Assembly (NCBI RefSeq): GCF_036323735.1
Contig: NC_086040.1
Coordinates: 6,192,068-6,256,067 of the forward strand
Reading direction: 5' to 3'
Length of the DNA: 64,000 nt
Source of the DNA: Rattus norvegicus
Lineage: Eukaryota > Chordata > Mammalia > Rodentia > Muridae
Shown here: one piece after another, positions 1-13,423 of the stretch
Layout: every line of letters starts with the position of its first letter
Position numbering within the stretch: the first letter of the stretch is position 1
The notes under the pieces: generated by a model
Database searches by the model: none
The model's input: the letters and a program-made list of their open reading frames with translations, nothing else
What the model was told of the DNA's origin: nothing
Position numbers and translations under genes: made by a program

Positions 1-271
1 TCTCTTTGTTGGGGTATTGGAGACCTCACCATCATGTGTTCATATGTAGGAATTGGCAGTCAAACATTGTAGCATGAAGGATAGATTTGGTGTTTTGGAG
101 ACTGGATTTTGGGTGATGAGGCTGATCTCAAGGAAGAGTCTGCTCAGTTTAAGAGGGAGAGATATGATCCAGACTGGTCACACACTACTGCCACGTGGCA
201 ACGAGGCAGACAATTAGACAAGAAAGCGGTTATAACAACAGCACCTCCCTATAACCCTCAATCTAATTTAT

Positions 272-1112
272 CCCCATATTTCTCCTAATAAGACCCTTGA
301 ATATTACCCTTCTGATGTTGCACAGCTTGCTGTGTTAGGCGTTAAATCTTGTATTCAGCATTTTGGTATTTTACGCAAGAGAATTATTATAGCATATACA
401 ACAGCTCAGATAGAAACATTGTGTGCCTTGATAGATGATTGGGCCATATTACACTATAGTTTTGATGGAGAGTTTGACAATCATTATCCTAAGGATCCTT
501 TGCTACTATTTTTTATTGAACATCCAGTGATTTATCCAAAAGGTCACCACAACAGAGCCTTTGTCTGGAGCATTAGATATTTATACAGATGGCTCCAAAA
601 CAGGTGCCTATATCTTTGATTCTCAAGAACCAGTATTAGTTCAGTACAGTACAGGCACCCCAAAAATTACAGAATGTAAAATTGTATTGGAAATTTTCAA
701 AAGATTTCATGACTCTTTTAATTTAATTTCTGACTCTGCTTATGTAGTTAATGCTGTGCGCTCACTTGAAATTGCAGGGCCAATTCGGTCAAGTAGTACT
801 GTATGTCAAATTCTTCTAGAATTACAAAATTTGATTTGGGACAGAAAAAATAAATTTTTCATACAACATATTCGAGCCCATACTAATTTGCCTGGTCCCA
901 TGACCAGTAATAACGCCGTGGTTGATTCTAGTACACGTAGAGAGTTTATTTTTCATGCTGCTCTGGTTGATCTCGCTAGAGAATTTCATCAAAAGTTTAA
1001 TGTTCCTGCCTCTACTCTTCAACAAAAATTTAACATCTCTAGGGCTACAGTTCGTGATGTGGTGTTAGTTGCCCAAATTGTGTTCAATTTCACCACCCTC
1101 TTCATGTGGGGA
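272..1112 (+). pseudogene. ERV pol remnant: RT connection, RNase H, integrase N-terminus
   Basis: Translation in shifting frames gives the RT connection region (about 272-540), then RNase H with the typical DIYTDGSK motif (about 573-600), an SDSA segment carrying a second acidic residue and an HIRAH segment, then the start of the integrase zinc-binding domain. The frame shifts between the 332-619 and 561-1130 reading frames. RT fingers and palm, including the YxDD site, are absent because of the upstream deletion, so this copy cannot encode reverse transcriptase. Confidence 0.85.
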
Positions 1113-1760
1113 TTAACCCTCGTGGTCTGATCCCGCTAAAACTTTGGAAGATGGATGTCACACACATATCTCAATTTGGACGTTTAGAATATGCTCATTT
1201 TTCTATTGATACCTGTTCCGGTATTATACAGGCTACTCTGATGACTGGTGAAAAAGCTCATAATGCCATTAGTCATTGCTTAGAGGCATGGGTGGCCTGG
1301 GAAAAGCCTGCTAGTCTCAAGACAGACATTGGGCCTGCCTACACAGCAAAGTTCTTTCAGGAATTTTGCCAGACAATGAATTTCGGTCCTATTACAGGAT
1401 TACCATACCATCCCGAGGGTCAAGTAATTGTGGAAACAGCGCATCGTACCTTAAAAGAGCTTACACAAAAACAAAAAGAGGGAAATGCCAGCGGCTGAAC
1501 ACCAATAGAACAACATTCTTTAGCTCTTTTATTCTAAATTTCTTAATTTTGAAAGCACATGGCCGCTCTTCTGTGGATCGCTATGCTGCTACTACACCTA
1601 TGACTAATGTAGAAGTAAAGTGGAAGGATGTATTAACTGGTGAATGGCGTTGCCCAGATCCCATGATATTGAGATCTAGAGGAGCTGTATGTGTTTTTCC
1701 GCAGAATCAAGAAAATCCAATTTGTGTACCTGAGTGCTTGACTCGAAAATTTCCTTCTGC
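1106..1760 (+). pseudogene. ERV integrase core and C-terminal domain, broken
   Basis: The 1106-1498 frame carries the integrase core. An Asp in the WKMDVTHI segment (about 1152) and an Asp in the KTDIGPAY segment (about 1323) are the first two acidic residues, and the Glu in VIVETAHRT (about 1434) fits the third, giving a DD35E-like spacing. A stop at about 1496 ends this frame. The C-terminal domain continues after a frameshift in the 1366-1818 frame, with a WKDVLTGEWRCPDP segment at about 1620. The catalytic triad is visible but the gene is not intact. Confidence 0.8.
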
Positions 1761-1765
1761 TCTTC

Positions 1766-2500
1766 TTGAAGATGAGACTACGAACCCTACTATTACTGGG
1801 AATGGTAATCCTGGTTGAATCACTCATCTTGTGGGTTATTGCCAGATCCTGGCCTGTACCCATGCCAGTTCATAGCAATTCAACTCTTTTGCCAACCTTT
1901 TTCTCTACCTCCTGTTTGTGTGATGTTCCCTGTATGGTGCCAAATGGAGAAATGCTGCAACGGTATGCGCCACTAATTTTTCTCTGTCACATACCTTATG
2001 TTTTACTGTTTAAGAACACTTCCCTGCCCTGCATTTGGTTGTGTAGAGCCACATTTCAATATTCAATATAATATAAGCTATAATGTGAGCAGAGTACCCA
2101 CTTGGCATCTGGCCTCCTATTAGCTACTCAAAGGACAGATTTGTTCAAGAACAAATTGAAGCACTGTATCATATGACGCAGCTTTCCTGCAGTTCCTCCC
2201 TTAGAGGTTTATGCATTACTACTTTGCAAGCTAACTTTTCTCAGCATTCTCAACAGAGCAAAGACATCTCGAATTATCTGCAAGGGAACTGGTCCAAGAA
2301 AGCAGAGCAACTATCAAGACAATTGCTGATGCAGATTGCTGTCCTTAACAGCACTAGTTTGGACCCCATCACAGTTGAAGATTTTACCTCATGGATTACC
2401 AATGCTTTATCCCTTTTTTAAGGAGTGGGCTGGCATGTTTGCCTGGGGAGCTATTGTCCTCCTGGGATGTGTAATATGTCTTTGCCTTTTGACTGTTTAA
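1766..2500 (+). pseudogene. ERV envelope remnant
   Basis: An ORF from 1766 opens with a basic start and a hydrophobic leader (about residues 6-28), then Cys-rich sequence, as expected of an env signal peptide and early surface subunit. It breaks near 2071. A later frame (2173-2421) has Asn-rich, heptad-like sequence typical of a transmembrane-subunit ectodomain. After a +1 shift at about 2420, a hydrophobic membrane-span-like stretch (about 2425-2498) ends at a stop. Most of the surface subunit is missing or scrambled. Assignment rests on position between integrase and the polypurine tract and on the membrane features. Confidence 0.65.
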
Positions 2501-2809
2501 AAAGACAACATGCCAGACACAAAGCAGTTGTTTACCAGTCTATAATCACCATTGAATATGGTGGTTCTCGAAACATATGGCTGGACTCTTTTAAAGATTA
2601 AGAGTTTGCCCTAGATCATTTTTGTCACTGTCATGTATGCAGAGACGGGCAACTTTCCTCGACCTCAGACCAACATAAGACATGGGGCCCGCTGGCTATA
2701 GCATAATCCAATGACAGGTAAGGCAGACTCATTGTCAGGAGCTACCTAAGAAAGGATCAATGAAAAAATTGATGTGACACCCAGATCTAGACCAGTCATT
2801 TTATTAAAC

Positions 2810-2823
2810 AAAAAAGGGGGAGA
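2810..2823 (+). other. Polypurine tract of ERV copy 1
   Basis: A run of A followed by a run of G (aaaaaggggg, then aga) lies directly in front of the LTR start TGTGGGGAGC. This is the usual primer site for plus-strand synthesis. The same tract precedes the LTR of the second copy at 49995-50008. Confidence 0.8.
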
Positions 2824-3147
2824 TGTGGGGAGCGGCGCAGTAAAACAAAGATGATGCTGACATCCAGTCCCGTCTGGTAGTAAACGACTTATCACGCATG
2901 CACAGGCTTGTCCCCTTGCCAGGGTGGCCTTAGGATAAAGAGGTGATCTGGCTCCCTTCTGTGGTGAACAACAGTACTGTGCATGCGCGGCATTTGCACC
3001 TGGCATCAGTTGCACAGGATGATAATATGCTAATGAGGGATTCATGTTCCGCCAATCTCTGAAGGCCAAGTAGCAGGGGTGATAGTGGGGTGATTCGGGC
3101 TCTGCCAATTCCTGAAGGACAATTAGCATAGCCACAGCAAGATTAGT
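2824..3147 (+). mobile_element. LTR of ERV copy 1, truncated in U3
   Basis: It starts with TGTGGGGAGCGGCGCAG and aligns along its length with the - strand LTR at 54005-54460. It ends after an attagcatagcc stretch. The matching place in the other two LTRs is just upstream of their TATA box, so the TATA box, R and U5 are missing here. L1 sequence begins immediately after. Confidence 0.8.
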
Positions 3148-4090
3148 TTGTTGCTTTTTCTAGGTGTAGTTTCCCTCCTTGTGTTGGAGTTTACTACCTA
3201 TTATCCTGTGTAGGGCTGGATTTGTAGAAAGATACTGTATAAATTTGGTTTTGTCATGGAATATCTTCGTTACCCCATATGTGTTAATTGAGAATTGTCA
3301 TGGCTACTTAGACTGGAGTGGCATTTGTGTTCTTTTATCGTCTAGAGAATATCTTTCCAGGATCTTCTGACTTTCATAGTATCTGGTGAGAAATCTTGTG
3401 TAATTCTCATAGGTCTGACTTTATTTGTTACTTTACCTTTTTCCCTTATTGCCTTTAAACTTCTTTCTTTATTTTGTGCATTTGTTGTTTTGACTATCAT
3501 GTGATTTGAAGAATTTCTTTTCTGGTAAAATCTATTTAGAGGTCTGTAGGCATCTTGCAAGTTTTGGGGCATCTCTCTCTTTAGATTGGGGAAGATTTCT
3601 TCAATAATTTTTTGAAGATATTTACTGGACCTTTAAGTTGGGAGTCTTCACTCTCTTTTATATCTATTATTCTTACATTCTATCTTCGCATTGTGTCTAT
3701 GAGTCCAAACGGCAGGTAACTTGGAGCAGAAAAGTTGGTCTTACCTCTGCTTTCAAGTGTGCAGGCACTCTTACCAACTGGTTTTCAGCTCTCAGCTCAG
3801 CCAGACAACAATAATGTCCTTCAGCTGACTTCCCCTACATCCCTGTGCCCAAGGTGCACAGATGGCACTAGGTAATTTCCTCTTTGTTCAAGAAGGTAGG
3901 CAGAAAGTATTTGTCTCCTCTAGATTCTCAGGAGTTCAGCATTTCTGAAGATCCAGCTCTCTTCTCCATGGGATTTGGGGGCAGGGAACTGTGTTGTTCA
4001 GTTCAAGGGACTGGACGAAGCCAGCCAGTTCCTGCCACAGACTGCTCCTATGTACCCTGAGTGTCCTTTTTGACAGAAATGACTTTTAGA
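3148..4090 (-). mobile_element. L1 5' fragment (ORF1 region and 5'UTR), antisense
   Basis: Sequence from 3148 matches 56655 onward of the larger antisense L1 in this window. It runs through ORF1-like sequence to about 3700, then jumps to 5'UTR sequence with the Pro-rich, GC-richer character of rodent L1 promoters (about 3710-4090). Part of ORF1 is deleted at about 3705. The 3' end abuts the truncated ERV LTR. Confidence 0.75.
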
Positions 4091-4434
4091 CTGTTTCCTA
4101 ACTCTAATTATACCCCAAATATTTGTCTTCTCATCAAAGGATCCCAACCCTGCCTATTCTAATAAAACTCTACTGACTTCCACAAACCAAAGGCTTTCAG
4201 ACCTTCTACATATTATCTTGTGGGAGTGCTCTTACTTAGTCAATTTAATTGGGACTCCAGTCCTTCTGTTGTTACCAAAGGAATTTCTATTTTTACCTCT
4301 GAATATTTTCAATGGCCCTCAGATTTCATTTTTCCTAAGGAGTCTTCAAATATGCCTTTCTGACCAAGGAGGAAGTCATATTGTCCTCCTCTGATACAGT
4401 AAGTTTTACACACACAGACACAGACACAGACACA

Positions 4435-4467
<33 letters not shown>

Positions 4468-5560
4468 CTAAATTTTAGGACCTATAATATTTTGGTCCTC
4501 CAGAAGGAGCCTCTAGATCATCCAGGATTAGCAATTACATCCCAGAACAGAAACTCACTGTCTCAAGGAAGAAAACAAAATAATAAGTTCTCCACCTTTC
4601 CTACCTAGACCTAGCAGGGGAAGATAAGGTTGAGGAGGTGAACCAACCTGTGACTGTCACCCAGATTTTTATGAACGCTCAGACTGCAACCTGAGTGTGT
4701 AGCACATTCACTAGAGTGGGAAGATGCCCTAGTCTCTGATGATGATCTAGGGATTGAATAGGCAGTCATTGTAATGTGCTCCACTGCATGAGGTAGGCTG
4801 GGTCTTTGATCTCTTGTCAAGGAAAGAGTATGCAAATTCAAACTCTACACATCTGAATATGCTCATTCCCTCTACAAAGTCTTTAGATTTCCAATATCAA
4901 CCCAAGATACCCTCACATATTAACCCTCTGACACTCGGATTCTTGTACAGTTTTAATGGCTCTTCAGGCCCCATTTCTTCCCAATGCTCCTTGCCCTTTC
5001 GTCTCTCTCCAGTAGTCAGTCTTTGACTAGTGTTTGGGACATTTTCAGTCTGTATATGAAGACATCAACAGTGACCACATACTCCAATGGAATCTTAAAA
5101 CTCCATCTCTGGCCAAGTGCACTTCAGACATTACTTTCTCATTACCTGTGATCTCTATACCCACATCTTTATTCAACAGACTCCAGTTATCCCTTTTGTC
5201 CACACAGGTCTCCCACTTTTCTCAAATAGGCATCCCATTTACACAAGGTGCACAAAGAGGCTTTGGCCATTCTCCTGTTCATCAATATAACATTCTTTCA
5301 CTCAGGTTTGAGGTCTTCAGTGAAACAAGATGCTTGAATAGCACTCATCATCTTCAGGGTATTCATCATTATTGGAATGGTCCCAAACATCATGACCATA
5401 CATGGATGGTTGAATGCAAATCTGCCAGGCTGACAAAGCACTACATACTAACCCACATCTTGGAACCATATTCAGGTTGCTGCACCTCTTCCTGAAGTCT
5501 CCACAGATGACATGGTTACTTTGATTGTTTTTGTCTCCTTGGTGATGTTGTTTTCTTGTA
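4091..5560. other. Unassigned stretch with a 153-residue ORF and a CA microsatellite
   Basis: No repeat family is recognised apart from the microsatellite. An open frame on + runs from 5034 to 5495 (153 residues), with no signal peptide, membrane segment or motif I can name. Translation of about 4110-4350 also reads with few stops. It could be an old processed pseudogene or an unrecognised transposon interior; coding function is not supported. Confidence 0.3.
4407..4465 (+). repeat. (CA)n / (CAGA)n microsatellite
   Basis: Alternating cacaga and then pure ca dinucleotides over about 58 bases. Confidence 0.95.
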
Positions 5561-6169
5561 ATATTAAAGGAGGACGTCTTGTAATTTTGGGGTTGTTTTA
5601 GTCATCTACTGGCATTAAAAATCAACAACTTGCTGCTGAAATATTTCACATTTTTCTATTCTATTTCAAAACCACAATGTATACATAACTTTTCCCCTAG
5701 TGTTCCAAAGACATAGCACTATGTAAATGTCTTTTACAAATGTAATCATATTAACCAATATTCACTTGAGTATATATTTTATATACAAATCTATTTCCTG
5801 TTATGTGCTGTGTTTCACTGGGTGACAGCTTCATTTGAAGTCATTTGGAAGACCATTTCTTACTGATGTGTCTTTAAAAGATGTGGTTTGGAGCTGAGAA
5901 CATCTCAGCACAAAAAACTGCTTCTGTAGCATTGCTGTCCATTGGATTATAAGTATCATTTAGTACACAGCAATAACTGAAGCAATGAACATGTATGGGA
6001 AAGAGTTTTTAGGGTACAATCCTTAGAAACAGCCAGAATCAAAGGAAACCCTAGTTTACTTATCAAATCTATATCCATAAACATTCTGTGTTTTGTGAAG
6101 GTGTTTGTAAAAGACTTTGAAATTTGAATGTCCCAACTATATGTTTTATTGGGGATAATAAACTATGTT

Positions 6170-6171
<2 letters not shown>
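5561..6171. other. AT-rich stretch, nothing recognised
   Basis: No ORF, repeat or RNA gene recognised on either strand. Confidence 0.5.

Positions 6172-6219
<48 letters not shown>
6172..6219 (+). repeat. (TG)n microsatellite
   Basis: About 24 uninterrupted tg dinucleotides, followed by a short tatg-rich tail to about 6240. Confidence 0.95.
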
Positions 6220-6222
<3 letters not shown>

Positions 6223-6337
6223 TATATGTGTGTGTATGTGAAGTAAATGGAATAATTTTAAATTATCAGTAAAGAAAATAATTTTTGGATTATGATCACT
6301 TCTATGTGTCTGTCTATAGATCATCTATGTATATAAG

Positions 6338-6376
6338 CATGTATGTTTGTATGTATGCATGTATGTATGTATGTAA
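6338..6376 (+). repeat. (TATG)n microsatellite
   Basis: Repeated gtat/tatg tetranucleotides with a few substitutions. Confidence 0.85.
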
Positions 6377-6507
6377 AGGTGCATGAATGAACTTATGTAG
6401 TTGTGTTTCCAAATAACTATCATCTATATATCACTCTCACAGTTATTCCCCCCTTTCTTTAGTTGTCATCTATTAATATATGAATGCATGTAGCTAGGTA
6501 TGCATTG

Positions 6508-6645
6508 TGGTTTGAATGTAATTGGTCCCTACAGGACCTTAGACAGTTAAGGAGGTGTAGCTTTATTGGAATAGGTATGGGGTTTGAAATCGCATGCATG
6601 TTAAAGCCACATCCATCAGCATTAGTATGTATGCCTGTTTTTCTA
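6508..6645 (+). mobile_element. URR1-like hAT-Charlie DNA transposon fragment
   Basis: The segment starting tggtttgaatgtaattggtcc and running through an aggaggtgtagctttattgg stretch resembles the rodent nonautonomous DNA transposon URR1 as I know it. The inverted end on the right is not clear. Assignment is from memory of the family. Confidence 0.5.
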
Positions 6646-7730
6646 AGATAAGCTAAGACAAACTGTTCAGTGATTCAAGGAGGAGATTTTGGTTTGGTAG
6701 CATGTAAAGCAGGTACAGATTCATTTACAGATTGGTGGAAGAAGCAACCTTTAAAAGTTGTAACAATTTTTATTAAATGCATACACATCTACACATTTGG
6801 TGGACAAGGTAAAACTTCAACCACTTTGCATACATGCTATTATTTGTTGAATGGAATAATTCTAAACTTTATTATCTTCAAGCATTTCTTACATATTCCT
6901 GCAAAAGGAAGTAGTATAAAAATGAAAATATAATTATATTCCATTTTCTTCTAGTGTAATTATGAGTACATGTAAGAAAAAGCATCTCCCCAATATCTCA
7001 CCATGATCAACTGTTTATAAATTTTGGATTTAAAATGATGAATTGTTGCGAAGAACCCACACACATTTCTAACTAAGAAACTTGTTATAGATTAACAAGG
7101 TATAAGCAACCAAGGTAATTTTGCAAGCCAGTTTCTCTTACTGGCAGTATGCAATTTGCAGTTGCAAAGAAAGAATCAATTACTTTATTGATTATCTCAA
7201 AAAAAACAATCTTATGAAAAGCTTAAAAGAATTATAAAACTAAACGTTTATATAAAACAATTAGCCATTTCTTCATTGAATTCTCACAGTGCACATCTCT
7301 TCATTATTTTTTTATCAAATCATATCATTAAACTGATGGGAAAACATGTACAAGGAACTAATCATCAACTGATTACCAGGCCAGCTTTTGCAAGAAAGGC
7401 ATGCTTATTGGTAGGAATGGGGCTGCCATTGTTCTTATTTCCTGAGCTTAGAAAAATCTGGAGATGGAGAGGAGTGAAATGAGGACCTGTGGGATGGTTG
7501 CTAAGGAGGGGGGCAAACACTTGACTGTAAAAAAAGTTGAAAATTCAAAAAAAAACTTCATTCCATAATCAAAATTGTGCTGCTTTGAACTCTAAAAGCA
7601 ACTTTAACACATTCTACATGAAAAGTTCTATACAAAAAAATCTCTTTTTTGTAGAGGAAAGGGTTTATCTGATTAATTCTTCCACATCATTGCTTATCAC
7701 CAAAGGGAGTCAGGACATGAGTTTAAGCAG
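6646..7730. other. Mostly unassigned; includes a dispersed repeat shared with 39390-39560
   Basis: The part at about 7330-7470 aligns with about 39400-39520 (shared pieces include an atcatcaac segment, a ccagcttttg segment and a ccattgttctt segment, with similar spacing), so it is probably an old interspersed repeat, perhaps a MaLR-type LTR. ORFs here (6670-6933, 7276-7482, 7537-7743) show no recognisable protein. Confidence 0.35.
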
Positions 7731-7959
7731 GACGGGAGTTTAAGCAGGGCAGGAACATAAAGTCAATACCTGGTGCAGGGAGAATAGATAGGATGCTGCT
7801 TACTAGTGTGAGTCACATGGCTTACTCAGCCTTCTTTCTGACCCATGAACCCAGGACAATGAGCCCAAGGATTATACCACCCATAACCCCTCCCAACATC
7901 CATCACTACTTAAGAAAATGCCTTCCAGGCAAAAGACACTGTCATTAGTACCAAACAGC
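7731..7959. repeat. Probable old rodent interspersed repeat, unassigned
   Basis: Sequence such as gctgcttactagtgtgagtc and gaacccaggacaatgagccc resembles a common rodent interspersed repeat, but I cannot name the family with certainty. Confidence 0.3.
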
Positions 7960-9590
<1,631 letters not shown>

Positions 9591-9689
9591 AATTAAACAT
9601 TTTGTGTTAAAAAATTATCACTTTGTCTTTGGTAATTCAGAACCAAAAGAACAATCATTGTATATTCTCAGTAATATAAAGATATTAGC

Positions 9690-10675
9690 CAATAATAGTA
9701 AAGAATACTCAAGACACAGGACACAGAACTCATAAAGTTCATCAAGGAATAGGGTCCAAATGGAAACATTTCAATCCCAAATTGGAGGGAGAAGAAAGAA
9801 ACCAGAAGGAGAGATAGAAGGTTGAACTGAGGAGCGATAAAGGATAGAGGTTTTGGGAGAGGGGACATGATATTCTATTGGGTGAGAAAAAAGTACGGAA
9901 GACATGAGGGCCAGCAGAAAGAAGAAAAATAGGCGATCCGATGAGAGAGGAGCTTAGCAGGATTCTATAGAGTGTACTGGATAACTGGGAAGTGAGATAT
10001 CCTCAGGACTCAATAATGTGTTGATAAATGAAATGCCCTACAGTGGCAAGAGGGAACTTATTGAACATCCCTCCAGCAGAAAGACAGGTCATCAAGTGAG
10101 GGATAGGGTTGTTATCCTACAGACAAAGCTCTGACCCAAGATTCTTCATGTCTGAAAGAAATGCAGGGATGGAAATGAAGAAGAGCCTGAGGAACAGAAA
10201 GCCAAAATGGGATCCAGCTCAAATGGAGCCACCAACACCAGAAAACATTACTCCTGTTATGGGATGTTCGAAAAAAGGAACTATTATGACTGCCTACCCC
10301 AAAACAGCCAACAAGCAGCTGTAAGAGTCATCTGCACATATATGTACCCAACCAATGAAGAGAAGTTGCTGAGTCTTCTGGTTAAATTTGGGAAAACATG
10401 GAGGAAGAGGAGGAGGAGGGCATCCCTCTAGGAGGACCAGATAGACCCTTGACATCTCTCAGACACTGACTTACTAACCAGGCAGCATTTACCAGCTGAG
10501 ATGAGGCCTACAGCACACATACAGGAGATGACTCCTGGCTCTGGTTTCAGTTAGAAAAGATGTGTCTAACCATTAGGTGGGAGGGGGGGAGTACGGGATG
10601 TGGGAATGTCAGGGAGTAGACAAGGAGGGAATAAAATCTGGAGTGTAAAATTAAATAAATAATAAAAACATTGAC
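9690..10675 (+). mobile_element. Lx-type L1 3'UTR
   Basis: A Gly/Glu-codon-like purine-rich 3'UTR with the features of older rodent L1 (Lx) 3' ends: agacactgacttactaaccaggcagc, a pyrimidine-poor G-rich stretch at about 10580, then aataaaatctgg and an A-rich end. The copy at 13965-14990 aligns with it. Confidence 0.75.
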
Positions 10676-10689
10676 CACTACCCATAAAT

Positions 10690-10982
10690 TACACATGGAG
10701 AGACCCATGGCTCAAGCCGGATATAGGTATGCAGAGAATGGCCTTTTTGTGCACCAGTGAGAAAAGAATCCTTTGGTCCTGAAAAGGCTAGAGCCCACCA
10801 GCATAGGGTAATGCCAAGGTGGAGAGGCAGAAGGGGTAGGTTTTGCAGGGAACACCCTCATGAAAGAAGGTATAAGGGGGATGGGATTGGGGGTTTATGG
10901 GTAGGAAACCTGAAATGGTAATAATATTTGAAGTGTAAAGAAGAACATATACAAAAATGTTTTAAAAAGAAAAAAAAGCATT
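10690..10982 (+). mobile_element. L1 3'UTR fragment
   Basis: The acacatggagagacccatgg start and gatgggattgggggtttatg stretch followed by an A-rich tail at about 10950-10980 are the last part of a rodent L1 3'UTR. Confidence 0.75.
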
Positions 10983-10984
10983 AC

Positions 10985-12370
10985 AGTTGGAAGTTTTTTT
11001 TTTCAATTTTTTAAACTTTTTAAGTTGGATACATTATGTATTTATGTTTCAAATATTATCCCTTTTCCTGGGTCATCCCTCTTCAATTTTCCTTACCACA
11101 TCCCCCAAATTCAATGAAGATGCTCCCCCTTCCACACCCCCACACCCAATTCAACGCCCTGATATTTCCCTACACTGGGGAAGCAAGCCTTCACTAGATC
11201 AAGGGCCTCTTCTTCAATTGATGCCTGAGAAGACCATCCTCAGCTACGTATGCAGGTGGAACCATGTGTATACATTGGTTGGTGGTTTTATCTCTGGGAG
11301 TTATCAAGGGGGAGGTGGTCTGTTTGGTTGATATTGTTGTTCTTCCTACATGATTGCAAAACTTATAAGCTCCTTCTATCTTTTCTCTAACTCCTCGTTT
11401 GGGGTCCCTGTGCTCAATCTGTTGGTTATATGTGAAGAACCTCATCTGTATCAGTAAAGCCTTGTAAAGCCTCTCAGGAGAATCCCATATCAGGCTCCTG
11501 TCGGCATGCATCTCTTGGCATCAACAATTGTGCCTGTGTTTGGTAACTGTTTATGGCTTGGATCCCCAGGAGGGGCTGTCTCTGTATGACCTTTTCTGTA
11601 GTCACATCTCCATACTTTTTGTACATATTTCATCCTGTGAGTATTTTTCTAGCCCTTCTCAGAAGGACTGAAGCATCTAAACTTTGTTTGTCCTTCTTCT
11701 GAGCTTCATATGGTCTGTGAATTGTTTCTAAGGTATTATGAGCTTTTGGACCAATATCCACCTATCAGTGAGTGCGTACTACGTGTGTCCTGTTGTATTT
11801 GGGTTACCTCATATAAGAAGATATTTTCTAGTTCCATCCATTTGCCTAACCCTTTCATGAAGTCATTTTGAAATAGCTGAGAAGTAGACCAGTGTGTAAA
11901 TGTATCATATTTTCTGTATACAATACTCTGTTGAGAGACATTTCTGTTCTCTCCAGTTTCTGGCTCTTATAAATAAGGATGCTATAAGCATAGTGGAACA
12001 TTTATCGTTCTTGTAATTTTGAGCATCTTTTAGATATATGTCCAGTTCTGTTAAAGTTGTGTCCTCAGATAGAATTATTCCCAAATTTCTGATGAAGCAC
12101 AAGAGTGATTTAAGTGTAGTGGTACCAGCTTGCAATTCCACCAACAATTGAGGAGAGTTCCTCTTTCTCCATATCCTCACCAGAATCTGCTGTCACCTGA
12201 ATTTTTTTTCTTAGCCATTCTGATTTTTGTAAGGTGGAATCTCAAGACCATTTTGATACTAATTTCCCTGATGACTATGGATGTTGAACACTCATTACGG
12301 TGCTTCTAGGCCATTCAACATTCCTCAATTGAGAATTCATTGTTAAGTTCTGTAACTAATGTTTTCTACT
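10985..12370 (-). mobile_element. L1 3' end, antisense (3'UTR and ORF2 C-terminus)
   Basis: Begins with a T-rich run at about 10996, the complement of a poly(A) tail, then 3'UTR complement to about 11770 and the complement of the ORF2 C-terminal region to about 12370 (for instance ctgtcacctg, ccaacaattgagg). Confidence 0.8.
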
Positions 12371-12559
12371 TTTGAGTTTTTTATTTTTATTAAAAAACAA
12401 ACATCATGTTCAATTTGTATTTCTCAACCACTGTTTAAAATTGTATTTGGCCTAGATTGTGATTAACCTAAGAGATAGTCACACCGATGAAAACAACTAA
12501 TAATCTTTGTGTGTTGGAAATACTTGGTGTTTAGGAGCATACTTTACTCTTTCAGGAGA

Positions 12560-12715
12560 CCCAAGATGGATTCCCAGTACCCATGTCATGTACACATTAC
12601 TGCCTCTAAATCTAGCTCCAGGGGATCCAGGGCCTCTGGGTCCATTTTTACCTACACACAGCACATATTCACAAATATATGTTACAGATATACATATGAT
12701 AACAAGTAAATTTTA
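12560..12715 (+). mobile_element. B3/B2-family SINE, 3' half
   Basis: gattcccagtacccatgtca, the ctagctccaggggatccag stretch and a CA/TA-rich end match the 3' half of the rodent B3 SINE. The tRNA-like 5' half is not visible. Confidence 0.6.
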
Positions 12716-12727
12716 ACTAACAAGAAA

Positions 12728-13088
12728 GTTGTCTTTCCTTCTCCCAGAAGCTATCAAATTCATTTTTACTGCATATGTTTATCTTTCAAATGATTTCCTA
12801 TTCACTTGTTTCCCATCCATGAACACCCTATCCTATTCCCCTCCTCTTGCTTCTATAAGGGTGATGCCCCTATCATCTACCCACCCTTCCTGCCTACCTG
12901 CCCTGACATATCCGTATCATAGTGGGTCAAGGCTTGGCAGGACTAAGGGCTTCTCCTCCCATTGATGACCAACAATGCCATCCTCTGCTTCCTATGAAGT
13001 TAAAGCCATTGGTGTATCCATGTGTACCCTTTGGATGGTGTGGTTTAGACTCTGGGAGCTCTAGTTGGTTGCTATTGTTTTTCTTATA
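12728..13088 (-). mobile_element. L1 3'UTR fragment, antisense
   Basis: Complement of the terminal L1 3'UTR, including the complement of the stretch around a tcaaggcttggcaggacta segment. Meets a + strand L1 at about 13090. Confidence 0.75.
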
Positions 13089-13380
13089 GGAAAATGGATG
13101 GAAGTAGAAAATATCACCCTGAATGAGGTAACCCAATCTTAGAAAAATACACTTGGTATGCACTCACTGATAAGTGGATATTAGCCCAAAAGCTACAATT
13201 ATCCAAGATACAATTCACAGACTATATTAAGCTGAAGAAAAAGGACAATCAATGTGCATATGTTTCAGTCCTTATTAAAAGGGGGAAATATTCATTTGAG
13301 GGTATACGGAGACAAAGTTTGGAACAGAGAGTGAATGAATGACCATTCAGAGCCAGCACCATTTGGGGATCCAAATTATA

Positions 13381-13423
<43 letters not shown>

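Larger units (their letters stand above)
1..3147 (+). mobile_element. Endogenous retrovirus, class II (beta-type), copy 1, 3' part
   Basis: A decayed provirus entering the window from the left. In order it shows a gag-like piece (about 20-230), the RT connection region, RNase H, integrase, env, a polypurine tract and the start of an LTR. The same order and near-identical stretches occur in the second copy at 49607-54460, so both belong to one family. An internal deletion joins the gag-like piece to late RT near position 270. Stops and frameshifts break every gene. The LTR stops at about 3147, just before the TATA region, where antisense L1 sequence begins. Class II assignment rests on RNase H and integrase character and is fairly secure; the exact family name is not. 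Confidence 0.85.

Noticed and set aside
1366..1818. Separate gene at the end of integrase
   Set aside because: It is the frame-shifted continuation of the ERV integrase C-terminal domain.
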